Source: Paenibacillus sp. (GTDB lineage: Bacteria; Bacillota; Bacilli; Paenibacillales; Paenibacillaceae). From it: a stretch of 64,000 bases of DNA. Positions within the stretch are counted from its first letter, which is position 1, and the number at the start of each line of letters is the position of its first letter. Under the pieces are notes generated by a model. That model saw only the letters and a program-made list of their open reading frames with translations. It ran no database searches and had not been told where the DNA came from. This document shows, piece after piece, positions 48,960 through 58,735 of this stretch. The position numbers were made by a program, and so were the translations under genes. The stretch lies in assembly GCA_023512345.1 (NCBI GenBank), contig JAILZT010000002.1, forward strand, positions 434,001 through 498,000. Direction: 5' to 3'.

Positions 48960-49724
48960 ATGAAGCCTATTCCTAAGAAAAAGATGAATACGACAAATGG
49001 TAACCTGGAATACGCACAATCTGGTGGGGGTAGGCCTGCCGTCATTCTCATTAATGGAGGAAGCGGCCCGATTGAAGGCTGGTACAAAGTGTTCCATGAA
49101 TTAGCTGAGCAGACAACCGTTTTTGCTTATAATCGATTTGGGGTAGGAGGCAGCGATAAACCGTCCACCCCTCAGCATGGGAATGCCATTGTAAACTCAC
49201 TCAGAGAATTGCTTCATGAAGTAAACCTCCAGCCTCCTTATATACTAGTTGGCCACTCTCTCGGGGGGTTATATGCTAACCTATTTGCCAGGCAATTTCC
49301 AGATGATATAGCGGGAGTCGTACTTCTGGATTCCAGCCACCCGTTAGATCTAAAAATTAATGAAACCCAAAGTGGATTCATCCGGGGCATTAATCGAATC
49401 CTTCGTAAGTTCGACTCCTTCTCTTCCCATAAACAATGGAACGAGGTTCACTTTGTAGAAGAGACCGTAGCGCAAATTGGGCAGGCTGCTCCTTTCCCGG
49501 ATGTTCCGTTATTCGTGGTATCTGGGGGCAAAAAACCACCCATGCTGCCAGAGCATGCCTATCAATTAAGAAAAGCCAATCAACTAGACTTTGTTCAGCT
49601 GAACACTCAGGGTAAACATATTATAGCTTCCCAAAGCGGACATTTTCCGCAGATGTCGGAGCCCGAAGTCGTAAAGCAGGCTATTCAGGAGTGTATAGCT
49701 AAGGTGAGAAAAAAAAACACATGA
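48960..49724 (+). CDS. Alpha/beta hydrolase
   Basis: YNRFGVGGSDKP...YILVGHSLGGLYANLFARQFP...VVLLDSSHP. Confidence 0.92.
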   Translation: MKPIPKKKMNTTNGNLEYAQSGGGRPAVILINGGSGPIEGWYKVFHELAEQTTVFAYNRFGVGGSDKPSTPQHGNAIVNSLRELLHEVNLQPPYILVGHSLGGLYANLFARQFPDDIAGVVLLDSSHPLDLKINETQSGFIRGINRILRKFDSFSSHKQWNEVHFVEETVAQIGQAAPFPDVPLFVVSGGKKPPMLPEHAYQLRKANQLDFVQLNTQGKHIIASQSGHFPQMSEPEVVKQAIQECIAKVRKKNT

Positions 49725-49748
49725 GCAGCCGTGCTCATGTGTCTTTTC
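49716..49748. terminator. Bidirectional terminator
   Basis: ACACATGAGCA-GCCG-TGCTCATGTGT flanked by A-run and T-rich tail. Confidence 0.8.
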
Positions 49749-49790
49749 TCTATATCAACCTACCAGCAAACTTTTTAAAAAAAGTGTTGT

Positions 49791-50993
49791 CTATGAAACC
49801 GGATTAACAGCAGCAGCGGTAGCAACATCCTGAGTCTTACCCTTTTTAACCCCTGATGCTACCAACACAACTAAGAATACTCCTGAAATCCCCCACAATA
49901 CTTCTGCGTTCATACTACCCGCCTTAAATCCACCGAAATACATGACCTCCCTCAGTCCTGCCGCCACAAACTTCAGTGGAGTCCATGAGTACAACCAATC
50001 CTGCGTGGCTTGAGACAGAAACTCAGGGGCGATGTTAAGCACTGGCATGGAGAAGAACATGAGCAGCACGAGAATCCCCATAGCAGGAAGGCCAATCCAG
50101 TTCAGCAACGAAGATTGTATGAGGAAGAATGCCGAGCCAGCCAGCCAAAGGAACAACCAGGCATCTACAGCATTTGCTAGCTCCATTCCATACCATGACG
50201 AGGCCATCCATACCAAGAAACCCGACACCCCTATAATTACCAACAGCCCAATAAATGTTTGTGTTAGGATCAAACTCCATCTCTGAGCCCCCTTAGCGAC
50301 TGCCTGCCGCGATAGTAAAGACAAGATTAACCCAATCGCCAAGCTTCCAATCCACAAAGTCTGAGTGAGCAAGCCTGGCGCATTACCACTCGCATTATTA
50401 ATACCAACGGCGTGAATCGTCTCCTCTTGTACAGTTATTGGAGATAATAAAGCTTTAGCTGCCCCAACTGGTATCTGCTCAGATTGCTGACTGATCTGTT
50501 TAAGAAGCTGCGTAGATAGTTCCAGACTGGCACCGTTCATTGCAGCTCCAAGGATCTGTTTTACAACCGACGAGGCTTGCGTATTCATTCCTTCATTCGT
50601 AATCATCTTCACCACAGCTGGCATTGGATTTGGGCTAGCCAATGATAACATTCCACTGCTAAGGTCTACCGGTAATACCAGTGCCCCATAGTACTCCTGC
50701 TTATCCATCCCGGCTCTAGCTTCAGCTTCTGAACCTACAATCTTCCACACTATAGGAAGCTGCTTATTAGACATTAATTTCTCTCGGACCGCGTCACCCA
50801 CAGCAAGAAACTCACCCGTCGGCAGTCCCACCTGCTTATCTAGAACTACAATAGCAACTGGCAAATTCTTAGGTTTCGCCCCCACTACAGAGCCCATCAT
50901 CGCAGCACCAAAAACAATTAATACGACAAATAAAGCAATCAATCCAAGCCACAACTTTTTTTGTTTCAAAAGAGTCATACGTCTCCACTCCAT
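49791..50993 (-). CDS. YhgE/Pip/ABC-2-type membrane protein (DUF3533-like)
   Basis: KKLWLGLIALFVVLIVFGAAMMGSVVGAKPKNLPVAIVVLDKQVG...EAEARAGMDKQEYYGALVLPVDLS; 5-6 C-terminal TMs. Confidence 0.82.
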   Translation of the reverse strand: MEWRRMTLLKQKKLWLGLIALFVVLIVFGAAMMGSVVGAKPKNLPVAIVVLDKQVGLPTGEFLAVGDAVREKLMSNKQLPIVWKIVGSEAEARAGMDKQEYYGALVLPVDLSSGMLSLASPNPMPAVVKMITNEGMNTQASSVVKQILGAAMNGASLELSTQLLKQISQQSEQIPVGAAKALLSPITVQEETIHAVGINNASGNAPGLLTQTLWIGSLAIGLILSLLSRQAVAKGAQRWSLILTQTFIGLLVIIGVSGFLVWMASSWYGMELANAVDAWLFLWLAGSAFFLIQSSLLNWIGLPAMGILVLLMFFSMPVLNIAPEFLSQATQDWLYSWTPLKFVAAGLREVMYFGGFKAGSMNAEVLWGISGVFLVVLVASGVKKGKTQDVATAAAVNPVS

Positions 50994-51157
50994 CTCTGAT
51001 TTTAATTAACATTGTGTTGATTATTGATCATATTGTTAATTATAATAAGGGATAGATGGAATACAATAATCAGCTTTAGCTGGTTCTGTTTATTACTCAA
51101 CACTGCAGCCCCAAACTGTTCACTGCTCCGAATATTTTTATCAAAAGAGGTGCCTAT

Positions 51158-51775
51158 ATGTCTGAAAAAGTGGATCGAAGGCAAGCCCGAACAAAACAAT
51201 TCATGCGTGAGGCTCTCCTGTCGATTTTAAAAGAGAAAAGTATCGAGGGGATTACCGTTACTGACATCGCGAACCGTGCAGATATTAATAGAGGAACCTT
51301 CTACCTGCATTATCGGGACGTAGCTGACATGCTGGACCAAATGAAGGATGAGGCTTTTGAGCAGATTCAGAATACAATCCAGCAGCTTAACCCTAAAGAG
51401 TTAATGGTTTATGCCGACCGAAATGAGCCCTACCCAAAGATAACCCTAATATTCGAGGAGGTTGAGCGGCAGGCAGAATTCTTCAAGGTTATGTTCGGAC
51501 CTCATGGGGATGTTTCTTACATCAACCGTTTTAAAGATCTGATGGAAACTCGTATTTTTAAGAACCTTTCTTATGCACAGCCCCAAGAGGAGAACCGATT
51601 AGTTCCTTTGGAATTCCTGATATCATATATGGCTTCAGCTAACCTGGGAGTAGTACTCCATTGGCTGCAATCAGGAATGAAACAAACACCTCTCGAGCTT
51701 TCAGCTATAATGACAAACCTAATGAATTATGGTCCGATTACATCATCTGGACTGAGAGGTCAAGCTAGTAATTGA
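51158..51775 (+). CDS. TetR family transcriptional regulator
   Basis: RRQARTKQFMREALLSILKEKSIEGITVTDIANRADINRGTFYLHYRDVADML. Confidence 0.93.
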   Translation: MSEKVDRRQARTKQFMREALLSILKEKSIEGITVTDIANRADINRGTFYLHYRDVADMLDQMKDEAFEQIQNTIQQLNPKELMVYADRNEPYPKITLIFEEVERQAEFFKVMFGPHGDVSYINRFKDLMETRIFKNLSYAQPQEENRLVPLEFLISYMASANLGVVLHWLQSGMKQTPLELSAIMTNLMNYGPITSSGLRGQASN

Positions 51776-51835
51776 ACCACAAGCATGTTCCGTATATGAT
51801 AAATTGATAAGTTTTTAAAGGGAGGCTTCGTTTAC

Positions 51836-52348
51836 GTGGCAGTATTAATCAATGAGCAAATTAGAGCATCCGAGGTGGTGCTGACAGGACTGAGAGGCGA
51901 GAAGATTGGCACGCTCTCCAGAGAGGAAGCGCTGGCTATGGCCCGTTCACAAGGAGTGGACTTAGTCTGCACCTCGCTGATGAGCAGTCCGCCGCCTTGC
52001 AGCCTTGTTGCTAAGGGGAAAGGAAAAGCGGCAGCACAAAAGGAAGCAAAGGCGAGCAAGGCGGTTGCAGGACGTGCGGTGGGAGGTAGCATAGAGAAGG
52101 TCAAGGAACTTCGCTTCACCGCACATATCGAAGAGCACGACTACGACACGAAGCTGCGTCAGGCGGACAAGCATCTCCGCTCCGGCAAACCAGTACAATT
52201 GGTAGTGAAATCATCAGGTGCAAAGGAAGCACTCGCTGCGAAGGCGGTGCTGGAGCGACTGCTGACCGATCTCAAGGAATCTGGAGTGAAGGACACCGGC
52301 ATTCAGACGGGCGGCAAAGGCTCGCAGGTGAAAGTAAATCCGCGTTGA
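51836..52348 (+). CDS. Translation initiation factor IF-3 paralogue (divergent)
   Basis: VLINEQIRASEVVLTGLRGEKIGTLSREEALAMARSQGVDLVC...PPPC...VKELRFTAHIEEHDYDTKLRQADKHLRSGKPVQLVVK; GTG start, RBS GGGAGG. Confidence 0.88.
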   Translation: MAVLINEQIRASEVVLTGLRGEKIGTLSREEALAMARSQGVDLVCTSLMSSPPPCSLVAKGKGKAAAQKEAKASKAVAGRAVGGSIEKVKELRFTAHIEEHDYDTKLRQADKHLRSGKPVQLVVKSSGAKEALAAKAVLERLLTDLKESGVKDTGIQTGGKGSQVKVNPR

Positions 52349-52380
52349 GTAAATCATTCTACAGGACCGTGTCTTGAATT

Positions 52381-52413
52381 AGCCCCTACTGCCACATAGG
52401 CAGAGGGGCTTTG
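52381..52413. terminator. Stem-loop downstream of IF-3 paralogue
   Basis: AGCCCCTACTGCC-ACATA-GGCAGAGGGGCT. Confidence 0.55.
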
Positions 52414-52432
52414 ATTTGCTCAAAGGCATCCA

Positions 52433-53119
52433 CTATTCTGGCTTTTTCCACACCAATGAGTATCTCCAGAACAAATGTATTTTGAAGTGATTACCGGGTA
52501 AGTATGTATCATAGATCTCTTTTAACTCTTTTTTGCTTAAATATCGGTCCGTTTTCATGTGCTCCTGCATAGCTATTATTTCTTCTTCATTTTTTATGCG
52601 TTGCGGCTTTGTTTTTAAATAGTACTTATTTAATGGAATGGCAAGTAGATCCGGCAGGTAATCCAAGCGCTTATTCTGGTTATATAAATCTAAAAATATC
52701 AGAACTCCGCCTGGTTTTAATGCTCGCTTTAACTTAGGTAAAATCTCATGAAGGTTGATGTGGTGCAATACAGCTAAGGATGAGAAACAATCGACAGATT
52801 CATCGTTGAACGGGTATTCCATTATATCTTGAGCGCGATAGCTGACGTTTGGTAATGACTTTGAAAAATCTTTCGCCTTTTCTATACTGATCGGAGATAG
52901 GTCAAATCCATAGACCTCTTTGGATTGCATGGCTAATTCCCTCGAAAACTCTCCGGTCCCGCAACCTATATCAATGGCCATTTCACATTTCTTAGGTACA
53001 AATTGAAGCAGATAGTCATGATAGTGATTATTATGATCCCACTCATGTTCTTGCTTCGCAAATCTACTAATTTTATCGAAATCCTCTTTGACACTTTTCA
53101 TATTCTGCAATGCTGCCAC
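52433..53119 (-). CDS. Class I SAM-dependent methyltransferase
   Basis: AIDIGCGTGEFSRELAMQSKEVYGFDLSPISIEKAKDF. Confidence 0.92.
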   Translation of the reverse strand: MAALQNMKSVKEDFDKISRFAKQEHEWDHNNHYHDYLLQFVPKKCEMAIDIGCGTGEFSRELAMQSKEVYGFDLSPISIEKAKDFSKSLPNVSYRAQDIMEYPFNDESVDCFSSLAVLHHINLHEILPKLKRALKPGGVLIFLDLYNQNKRLDYLPDLLAIPLNKYYLKTKPQRIKNEEEIIAMQEHMKTDRYLSKKELKEIYDTYLPGNHFKIHLFWRYSLVWKKPE

Positions 53120-53265
53120 ACCTTCCCTTCAGGGTAATTAGTCGTATATCATATTCGTGTACCTGGTAAGGAATCCCTTTTAATTGTAATAGCTGAACCT
53201 ATCCAGTAAAATGAACAAAATGAATCTAGTTATCCTAAATTCTTATTCCTAAAGGAGCGTCTGTC

Positions 53266-54612
53266 ATGATCGACCCGTCCATAACCGAAGGAGTCATTCG
53301 TACACGTACGAAACTCCGTAAAGATTTGCTGATCTCTATTTTCGAAGAATTCGACGGTAAGATTCTGGGATTGAATCCTGAAAAGAGAGCGGAAAAGTAT
53401 CAGAAAATGTCCCTGAACCCTTTTTCCTTTTACAGAGGCAACGCTTACCTATTCTATTTTGACGCCACTAGACAATACTTTCCTTACCATACCTCGGTGG
53501 ACCGTCCTACCTGGATTCAGGGGGACCTGCATTTTGAGAATTTCGGCGCATTTCGCAGTGAGGATGGGGGGATTGTCTATGATGTAAATGATTTCGATGA
53601 AGGTTATGTCGGTTCCTATCTATACGATCTGCTGCGAATGGCAGGTAGTATTGCCCTCGTAGGCAGGCAGTTCGGATACGGTGAGACCGAGCAGCTTGCT
53701 AATATCGAAAGTTTCATCCGTTCTTATGCCAGACAAATTCGCCGTTTCTGCCAAGGCAAGGATAGCCCGGACGATTTCGTTATGGATGAAGGCTCGGCGA
53801 AAGGACCCGTTAAGAAACTTCTTCGCAAGCTGGAGAAACGCAAACAGGAGCATTATCTGGAGAAAGTAACCGCCCAAATGCAGAATGGCAGAGTATTTCT
53901 GGAGAATTCCGAACTGGTTATTCCCACTGAAGCCGAACAAGCACAGCTGGAGAATGCCTGGTCCTTCTATACAGAGACCGTTATCTCCCGCAATCTGAAT
54001 GAGGATCACTTCCGGATGAAGGATATTGCCGTCAAACACGGCACAGGTACTGCCTCCATCGGATTAGACCGTTTTTACATATTGATTGAGGGCGGAACAG
54101 AAAAAGAAGATGTCGACGACACCATACTGGAAGTGAAAGAGGTACGCGTACCCGTACCGGCTTATTTCATGCCTTATTCCCAATCCTTCTGGGACTATTT
54201 CGGGCATCAAGGCAAACGTGTGTCGGCCACACAACAGGCGATGCACCATAAAGCAGATCCCTATCTGGGGTTTCTCACTATGGAAGAAAGACACTTCTAT
54301 GTACGGGAACGTTCTCCTTATAAGAAGAGACTGAAGCCTAAGGACATTGAAACTACGGGTGACATGATCCAAGTGCTGGAGGTTATGGGTTGTTTAACTG
54401 CCAAAATGCATGCCCGGGCCGATGCTGATGTGAACATTGGACTTCTGCCTTACCATAGTGAGAAGGAGATTTTCAAGGCCATGGGTCCCGACCTGGATGC
54501 CTTTGCCCGACACATCTCCCATTGGGCTTATGCTTATGCTAACCAGATTGAGACAGACTACGGAATATTCACGGAATGGGTAAAAGAAAGTTTTGGGGTA
54601 CAACCTATATAG
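53266..54612 (+). CDS. DUF2252 family protein
   Basis: MSLNPFSFYRGNAYLFYFD...IQGDLHFENFGAFRSEDGGIVYDVNDFDEGYVGSYLYDLLRMAGSI. Confidence 0.93.
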   Translation: MIDPSITEGVIRTRTKLRKDLLISIFEEFDGKILGLNPEKRAEKYQKMSLNPFSFYRGNAYLFYFDATRQYFPYHTSVDRPTWIQGDLHFENFGAFRSEDGGIVYDVNDFDEGYVGSYLYDLLRMAGSIALVGRQFGYGETEQLANIESFIRSYARQIRRFCQGKDSPDDFVMDEGSAKGPVKKLLRKLEKRKQEHYLEKVTAQMQNGRVFLENSELVIPTEAEQAQLENAWSFYTETVISRNLNEDHFRMKDIAVKHGTGTASIGLDRFYILIEGGTEKEDVDDTILEVKEVRVPVPAYFMPYSQSFWDYFGHQGKRVSATQQAMHHKADPYLGFLTMEERHFYVRERSPYKKRLKPKDIETTGDMIQVLEVMGCLTAKMHARADADVNIGLLPYHSEKEIFKAMGPDLDAFARHISHWAYAYANQIETDYGIFTEWVKESFGVQPI

Positions 54613-54619
54613 TCATAGC

Positions 54620-54650
54620 AAAGGCATCCGTTTCCGGATGCCTTTTTCTA
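54620..54650. terminator. Terminator between convergent genes
   Basis: AAAGGCATCCG-TTTC-CGGATGCCTTTTT. Confidence 0.75.
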
Positions 54651-55904
54651 AGTGGGGATTGTTATAAGGAACGTCGTACCTTTACCTTTTACACTATCGA
54701 CTTCAATATTTCCCTTCACTTTATTGATTGAACTGTAGGCCATAAGCATGCCCAGACCTGTTCCTTCTTCTTTTGTAGAATAATAAGGCTTGCCTAGACG
54801 CGATATTTCTTCCTTTGTCATTCCAATGCCGGTATCCCGGATACTAATAATAATATTTTGTTTGCTCTCCGATATATCTATAAATAAAGTACCGCCGCCC
54901 TTATCTTTCATCGCTTCAATACCGTTTTTATATAAATTAATTAGACATTGCTGGATTTGGTTTCTATCATAATGTTTATTTAACGAGTTATTAAAGCTAA
55001 ACTTAACCTCAACTTTATGAATACTAGCATAAGCCGTAATAATATTTTTTGTATATTCAGACTCTGCTTTCATGTTGGAATAAACCATGTTTTCGGATTG
55101 TGGCTTGGCAAATAAAAGATAGTCGCTAACTATCCTTTCCGCTCGGTTCAGCTCTTGTAAAGATAACTCCACAAAGCTTTTTTCCTCGGGTGTAATAGTT
55201 TTGGATTTGTATAAAAGTTGGAGAAAACCACTAGTTACCGTTAAGGGATTTCTTATTTCGTGTGATACACTCGCTGCTAACTCACTGACGACATTCAATC
55301 TCTCCGATTGCAAAATCCGCTCACGATTTTTAATATTGGTAAGAATCTGCTCAATTAAAATCATAATGATACTCATCACCCCAACACAAGTCGTTAATAC
55401 ATTGAGGGCAAGAATCCAGAAATTCCGATCTAACGTACCCACTATAAAACCTAATATAACTAGGTAAGCACTCATGGTAACAAAGGAAACCACGGTGGCA
55501 CTTATAATCCGACGTTTCGAATTGAGTTTTAGAAACCTTTTACTTAATATAGGGACGATAATCAATACCGCTGTAGAAAAAAGAAAGGATTGAACCGTTC
55601 CACCTCCACCTAAATAGAAGCGGTATATATTCAATACTACATATAAGGGCAAAACATTTGCGTACCCTCCAAAAAGAGCGACGATAATAAAGGGAATGTA
55701 TCTTAAATCAAATATAAATCCGATTTCTAATTTAATAGGTTTGGCAATACAAAGGATCATCGTCACTGCCGATAGCAGAACAAGAATCTTACTATTATAG
55801 GAATGGGCTCTATTTTCAAAGAAAATCAGAAAAATTAAAACGGGAAACAGTAAAAATAAAAAATTCAAAAGCAGCGTTTCAAACAAGGGATAACTTCCTA
55901 TCAT
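54648..55904 (-). CDS. Membrane histidine kinase (5TM-LYT/KinB-like)
   Basis: VVSELAASVSHEIRNPLTVTSGFLQLLYKS; N-terminal polytopic region; GTGLGMLMAYSSINKVKG. Confidence 0.9.
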   Translation of the reverse strand: MIGSYPLFETLLLNFLFLLFPVLIFLIFFENRAHSYNSKILVLLSAVTMILCIAKPIKLEIGFIFDLRYIPFIIVALFGGYANVLPLYVVLNIYRFYLGGGGTVQSFLFSTAVLIIVPILSKRFLKLNSKRRIISATVVSFVTMSAYLVILGFIVGTLDRNFWILALNVLTTCVGVMSIIMILIEQILTNIKNRERILQSERLNVVSELAASVSHEIRNPLTVTSGFLQLLYKSKTITPEEKSFVELSLQELNRAERIVSDYLLFAKPQSENMVYSNMKAESEYTKNIITAYASIHKVEVKFSFNNSLNKHYDRNQIQQCLINLYKNGIEAMKDKGGGTLFIDISESKQNIIISIRDTGIGMTKEEISRLGKPYYSTKEEGTGLGMLMAYSSINKVKGNIEVDSVKGKGTTFLITIPT

Positions 55905-56079
55905 TCTCCGTTACTAAAAAATGTAAATATTAAGTTTTTATCTTTATAATAGAACATTACGCTAATTCAATATTATAAGTAAAGGTAAACTTAACCATTT
56001 AGAAAGGTTTAACGTATCCTCGCTTAGTCTAAGAAGAAACGGCTGGGGCTTCCTTCTAATGACAGTATCCTTTATACCC

Positions 56080-56270
56080 AAATAGAGGGACTTTGTCCCT
56101 CTATTTCTGCGCATAGGGCCTCACTTTGGCAATTAGAGGGAATTTCTCCCACTAATTTTGATGATATACCCTATTTGGGGCTGTATAGCTAAGATTATAG
56201 GGATATTTTCCCTTTAATCTTATAATCAAGGCATTTCGGTCGGTAATAGCGGGTACTTTTCCCTCTAATT
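56080..56270. repeat. Four phased hairpins (~51/62/51 bp)
   Basis: AAATAGAGGGAC-TTT-GTCCCTCTATTT (56080-56106), AATTAGAGGGA..TCCCACTAATT (56131-56157), AAGATTATAGGGA..TCCCTTTAATCTT (56191-56221), TAATAGCGGGTA..TCCCTCTAATT. Confidence 0.75.
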
Positions 56271-56435
56271 CACATAAGCCTTGGTCCGCCATCGTCCGCA
56301 ACCCCAAATCGGCTACCTATAAGACGTAGTTGCCCCAAACCCGGTGAACATCAGGCGAAGTTAGATCGAAATCGTCCCCGGTACAGTGGCGCAAACGGAA
56401 GTAAGCACTAATTTCGAGTAAGAGCCTACTAAGTC

Positions 56436-56486
56436 AAAAAAAAGAGGATATCCTGTTAGCCATTTCACGGCTCTTGGGATATCCTC
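56436..56486 (-). terminator. Rho-independent terminator
   Basis: A-run (minus-strand U-run) then GAGGATATCC...GGGATATCCTC. Confidence 0.7.
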
Positions 56487-56559
56487 ATTGTAGTCATTCT
56501 TCTGATCCAGAAGGTTACAACTTATTAAACCTTTTCATTTAAAAAACAATCTTTAGAGG

Positions 56560-57438
56560 TCAATCTGAGATCTTTACCAATCCACGAACAAAGGTCTCAA
56601 AGTTTTTGGCCAAATAAGTAATCTTATTATTATTCTCTTGCTCCACATACACAACTTCCGGCTCACCATCATTGCCGCATGAACGGTAATCCAACATCAC
56701 CACATCATGACCTGCGGAAGGACAATCACAGATAACCACACCAAATTCAGGATAACCCCATTCTTCAATCATAAATCGGCTGCCTGCATCTCCGCACAGC
56801 GAATTACTCTTGTCTCGTCCAATTCCCAAGAACCCGGAAATAGAAATATGGTCTTTGGCCCATGAGGTTGCTTCCCCCGTAGGATAAGACTTGTTATGAG
56901 GAATCCCTCCATTATGTACCTTCATCATAGAAATATAGAAAGCTGGCAGCTTGAAGACTAATTCCTCTTCCACTGAAGAAATCAGCTCATCTGTAGGTGA
57001 CTCAGAAACGTATTCCTGTAACGCATAATCACTGTCATCCCAAAAGTTTGAGAAGTCGAACTCTGCTGCTACAGGTTTCTTAACGGTTGTAATCTTACTC
57101 CGACTCCATTCCAGGAACTCTAAAGTATCCTCATCTTCGGGGTCTAATTTATCTGCGGCTTTAAATTCCCTTACGGCTTCCTTATATTGACCTAGATAGT
57201 AATAGGAAAACCCAGTGCGGAAATGCCAAAGCGGGTCATCCTTACCCTCTTCTGCAATCAATAAAAACTGTTCAAGGGCCTCTTCATAACGTTCGAGATT
57301 ATTCAAAGCTCTACCCAAATGACTAATTAGCTCATAATCTCTATCCGCCTCAGGTATTTCTATGACTGCATCTACTATTTCCTCGAATTCATCTTCTTCA
57401 TGCCACAGATCCAGCTGTGCTAAAAGATCATCTCTCAT
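56560..57438 (-). CDS. TPR + SMI1/KNR4 (SUKH) family protein
   Basis: TPR-like EALEQFLLIAEEGKDDPLWHFRTGFSYYYLGQYKEAVREFKAADKLDP; SUKH-like EELVFKLPAFYISMMKVHNGGIP...ISGFLGIGRD. Confidence 0.85.
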   Translation of the reverse strand: MRDDLLAQLDLWHEEDEFEEIVDAVIEIPEADRDYELISHLGRALNNLERYEEALEQFLLIAEEGKDDPLWHFRTGFSYYYLGQYKEAVREFKAADKLDPEDEDTLEFLEWSRSKITTVKKPVAAEFDFSNFWDDSDYALQEYVSESPTDELISSVEEELVFKLPAFYISMMKVHNGGIPHNKSYPTGEATSWAKDHISISGFLGIGRDKSNSLCGDAGSRFMIEEWGYPEFGVVICDCPSAGHDVVMLDYRSCGNDGEPEVVYVEQENNNKITYLAKNFETFVRGLVKISD

Positions 57439-57546
57439 TAATTACGCCTCCCATTTCGATAACACAATTACCTATTAGAGATTATACCATTTAGAGCCCA
57501 GCCGTCTCCAGTACGAACAAGCTTGTTTCCCTTCCATCCTGCACAA

Positions 57547-57582
57547 AAATACCCTCAGGCAATAAACTGCCCGAGGGTATTT
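57547..57582 (-). terminator. Rho-independent terminator of siderophore operon
   Basis: AAATACCCTC.GGC...GCCCGAGGGTATTT. Confidence 0.75.
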
Positions 57583-57603
57583 GAATTGAAAGGATAATAA
57601 TGA

Positions 57604-58632
57604 TTATTCCGTCACAACGCTTTGAGCTTCCTTAATCATTTCGCTTACCGAGATCAGGCCTCCACCGGACAGGTACCAATAGTTAGGGTCCAGATAGACA
57701 ATCTTGCCTTCTTTGAAAGCATTGGTTTTCTTCACCAGATCATTCTCAACCGCCTCTTTTGCCGGAGATGCCTGACCGTTCTCACTTTTCACTACAGCAC
57801 CTCTGTCTATAACAAACAAATAATCCGGGTTCTTCTCTAACACATATTCATACGACACACTTTGTCCATGGGTTGATACTTCGATGTTAGCATCTGCAGG
57901 TGTGAAGCCAAATACATCATGAATGACACCAAAGCGAGAGCCTGTGCCATAAGCACTGATCTTACCTTCGTTAGCTAGAATTACAAGTGCCTTCTTCTGC
58001 GTGGCTGCTGCTGCGTCATGCAGCTTTTGAATATCTGCGTTGATCGTAGCCAGCTCTGCATCCACTTCGGTTTCTTTCCCGAAAATTTCACCAAGTGTTT
58101 TTACATTTTCAGTAAAGGACTGCAGGTAGTTCGCATTATCGACCGCTACATATAAGGTAGGAGCAATTTTGCTAAGCTCTTCGTAAATTTCCTGTTGTCT
58201 GCCGGAGACGATAATCAAATCAGGAGATAGGCTGTTTATTTTTTCGAAATCAGGTTCAAACATATCCCCGATGTCCTCATATTTAGCATCGCTAAATTTA
58301 GATAAATAAGAAGGAATACTTCCTTTAGGTAAGGCAGCAATTTCTACGCCCAGCTTATCCAGCGTGTCCAAAGAGCCAAAGTCAAATACAACAACCTTTT
58401 GCGGGTTTTTCTTAACCATAGTCTCTCCCAAAGCGTGCTTGAACGTAAGCTCAGCCGGTTCAGCAGACGGTTCCACAGTGGGTTCAACAGAGGGTTGAAC
58501 TGTCGCTGAAGCGTTGTTAGCTGATGTATTGTTATTTGACGTTGCAGCATTATTCGAACCACAAGCTGCTAGAACAACTACCATGAATAGAGCCATTACC
58601 GTAATAAGTATATTCTTCTTCAATATGTTCAC
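57604..58632 (-). CDS. yclQ: Siderophore ABC transporter substrate-binding lipoprotein (YclQ-like)
   Basis: Lipobox LAACGS; VVVFDFGSLDTLDKLGVEIAALPKGSIPSYLSKF...SPDLIIVSGRQQ; TTG at 58623 behind AGGGGTG may be the true start. Confidence 0.88.
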   Translation of the reverse strand: MNILKKNILITVMALFMVVVLAACGSNNAATSNNNTSANNASATVQPSVEPTVEPSAEPAELTFKHALGETMVKKNPQKVVVFDFGSLDTLDKLGVEIAALPKGSIPSYLSKFSDAKYEDIGDMFEPDFEKINSLSPDLIIVSGRQQEIYEELSKIAPTLYVAVDNANYLQSFTENVKTLGEIFGKETEVDAELATINADIQKLHDAAAATQKKALVILANEGKISAYGTGSRFGVIHDVFGFTPADANIEVSTHGQSVSYEYVLEKNPDYLFVIDRGAVVKSENGQASPAKEAVENDLVKKTNAFKEGKIVYLDPNYWYLSGGGLISVSEMIKEAQSVVTE

Positions 58633-58735
58633 CCCTATATATAATTGTAAAGCTATTTAAATTATAATTGCTGACCACAGGAAGCTGGCGCCTTTACACT
58701 TCCTGCAGCCGCGTCATAATAATTTACCAATGGAA

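Noticed and set aside
53620-54039. 139-aa minus-strand ORF
   Set aside because: Antisense to the well-supported DUF2252 gene.
56080-56270. CRISPR array
   Set aside because: Repeats are short, diverged palindromes without identical repeats, unique uniform spacers or cas genes.
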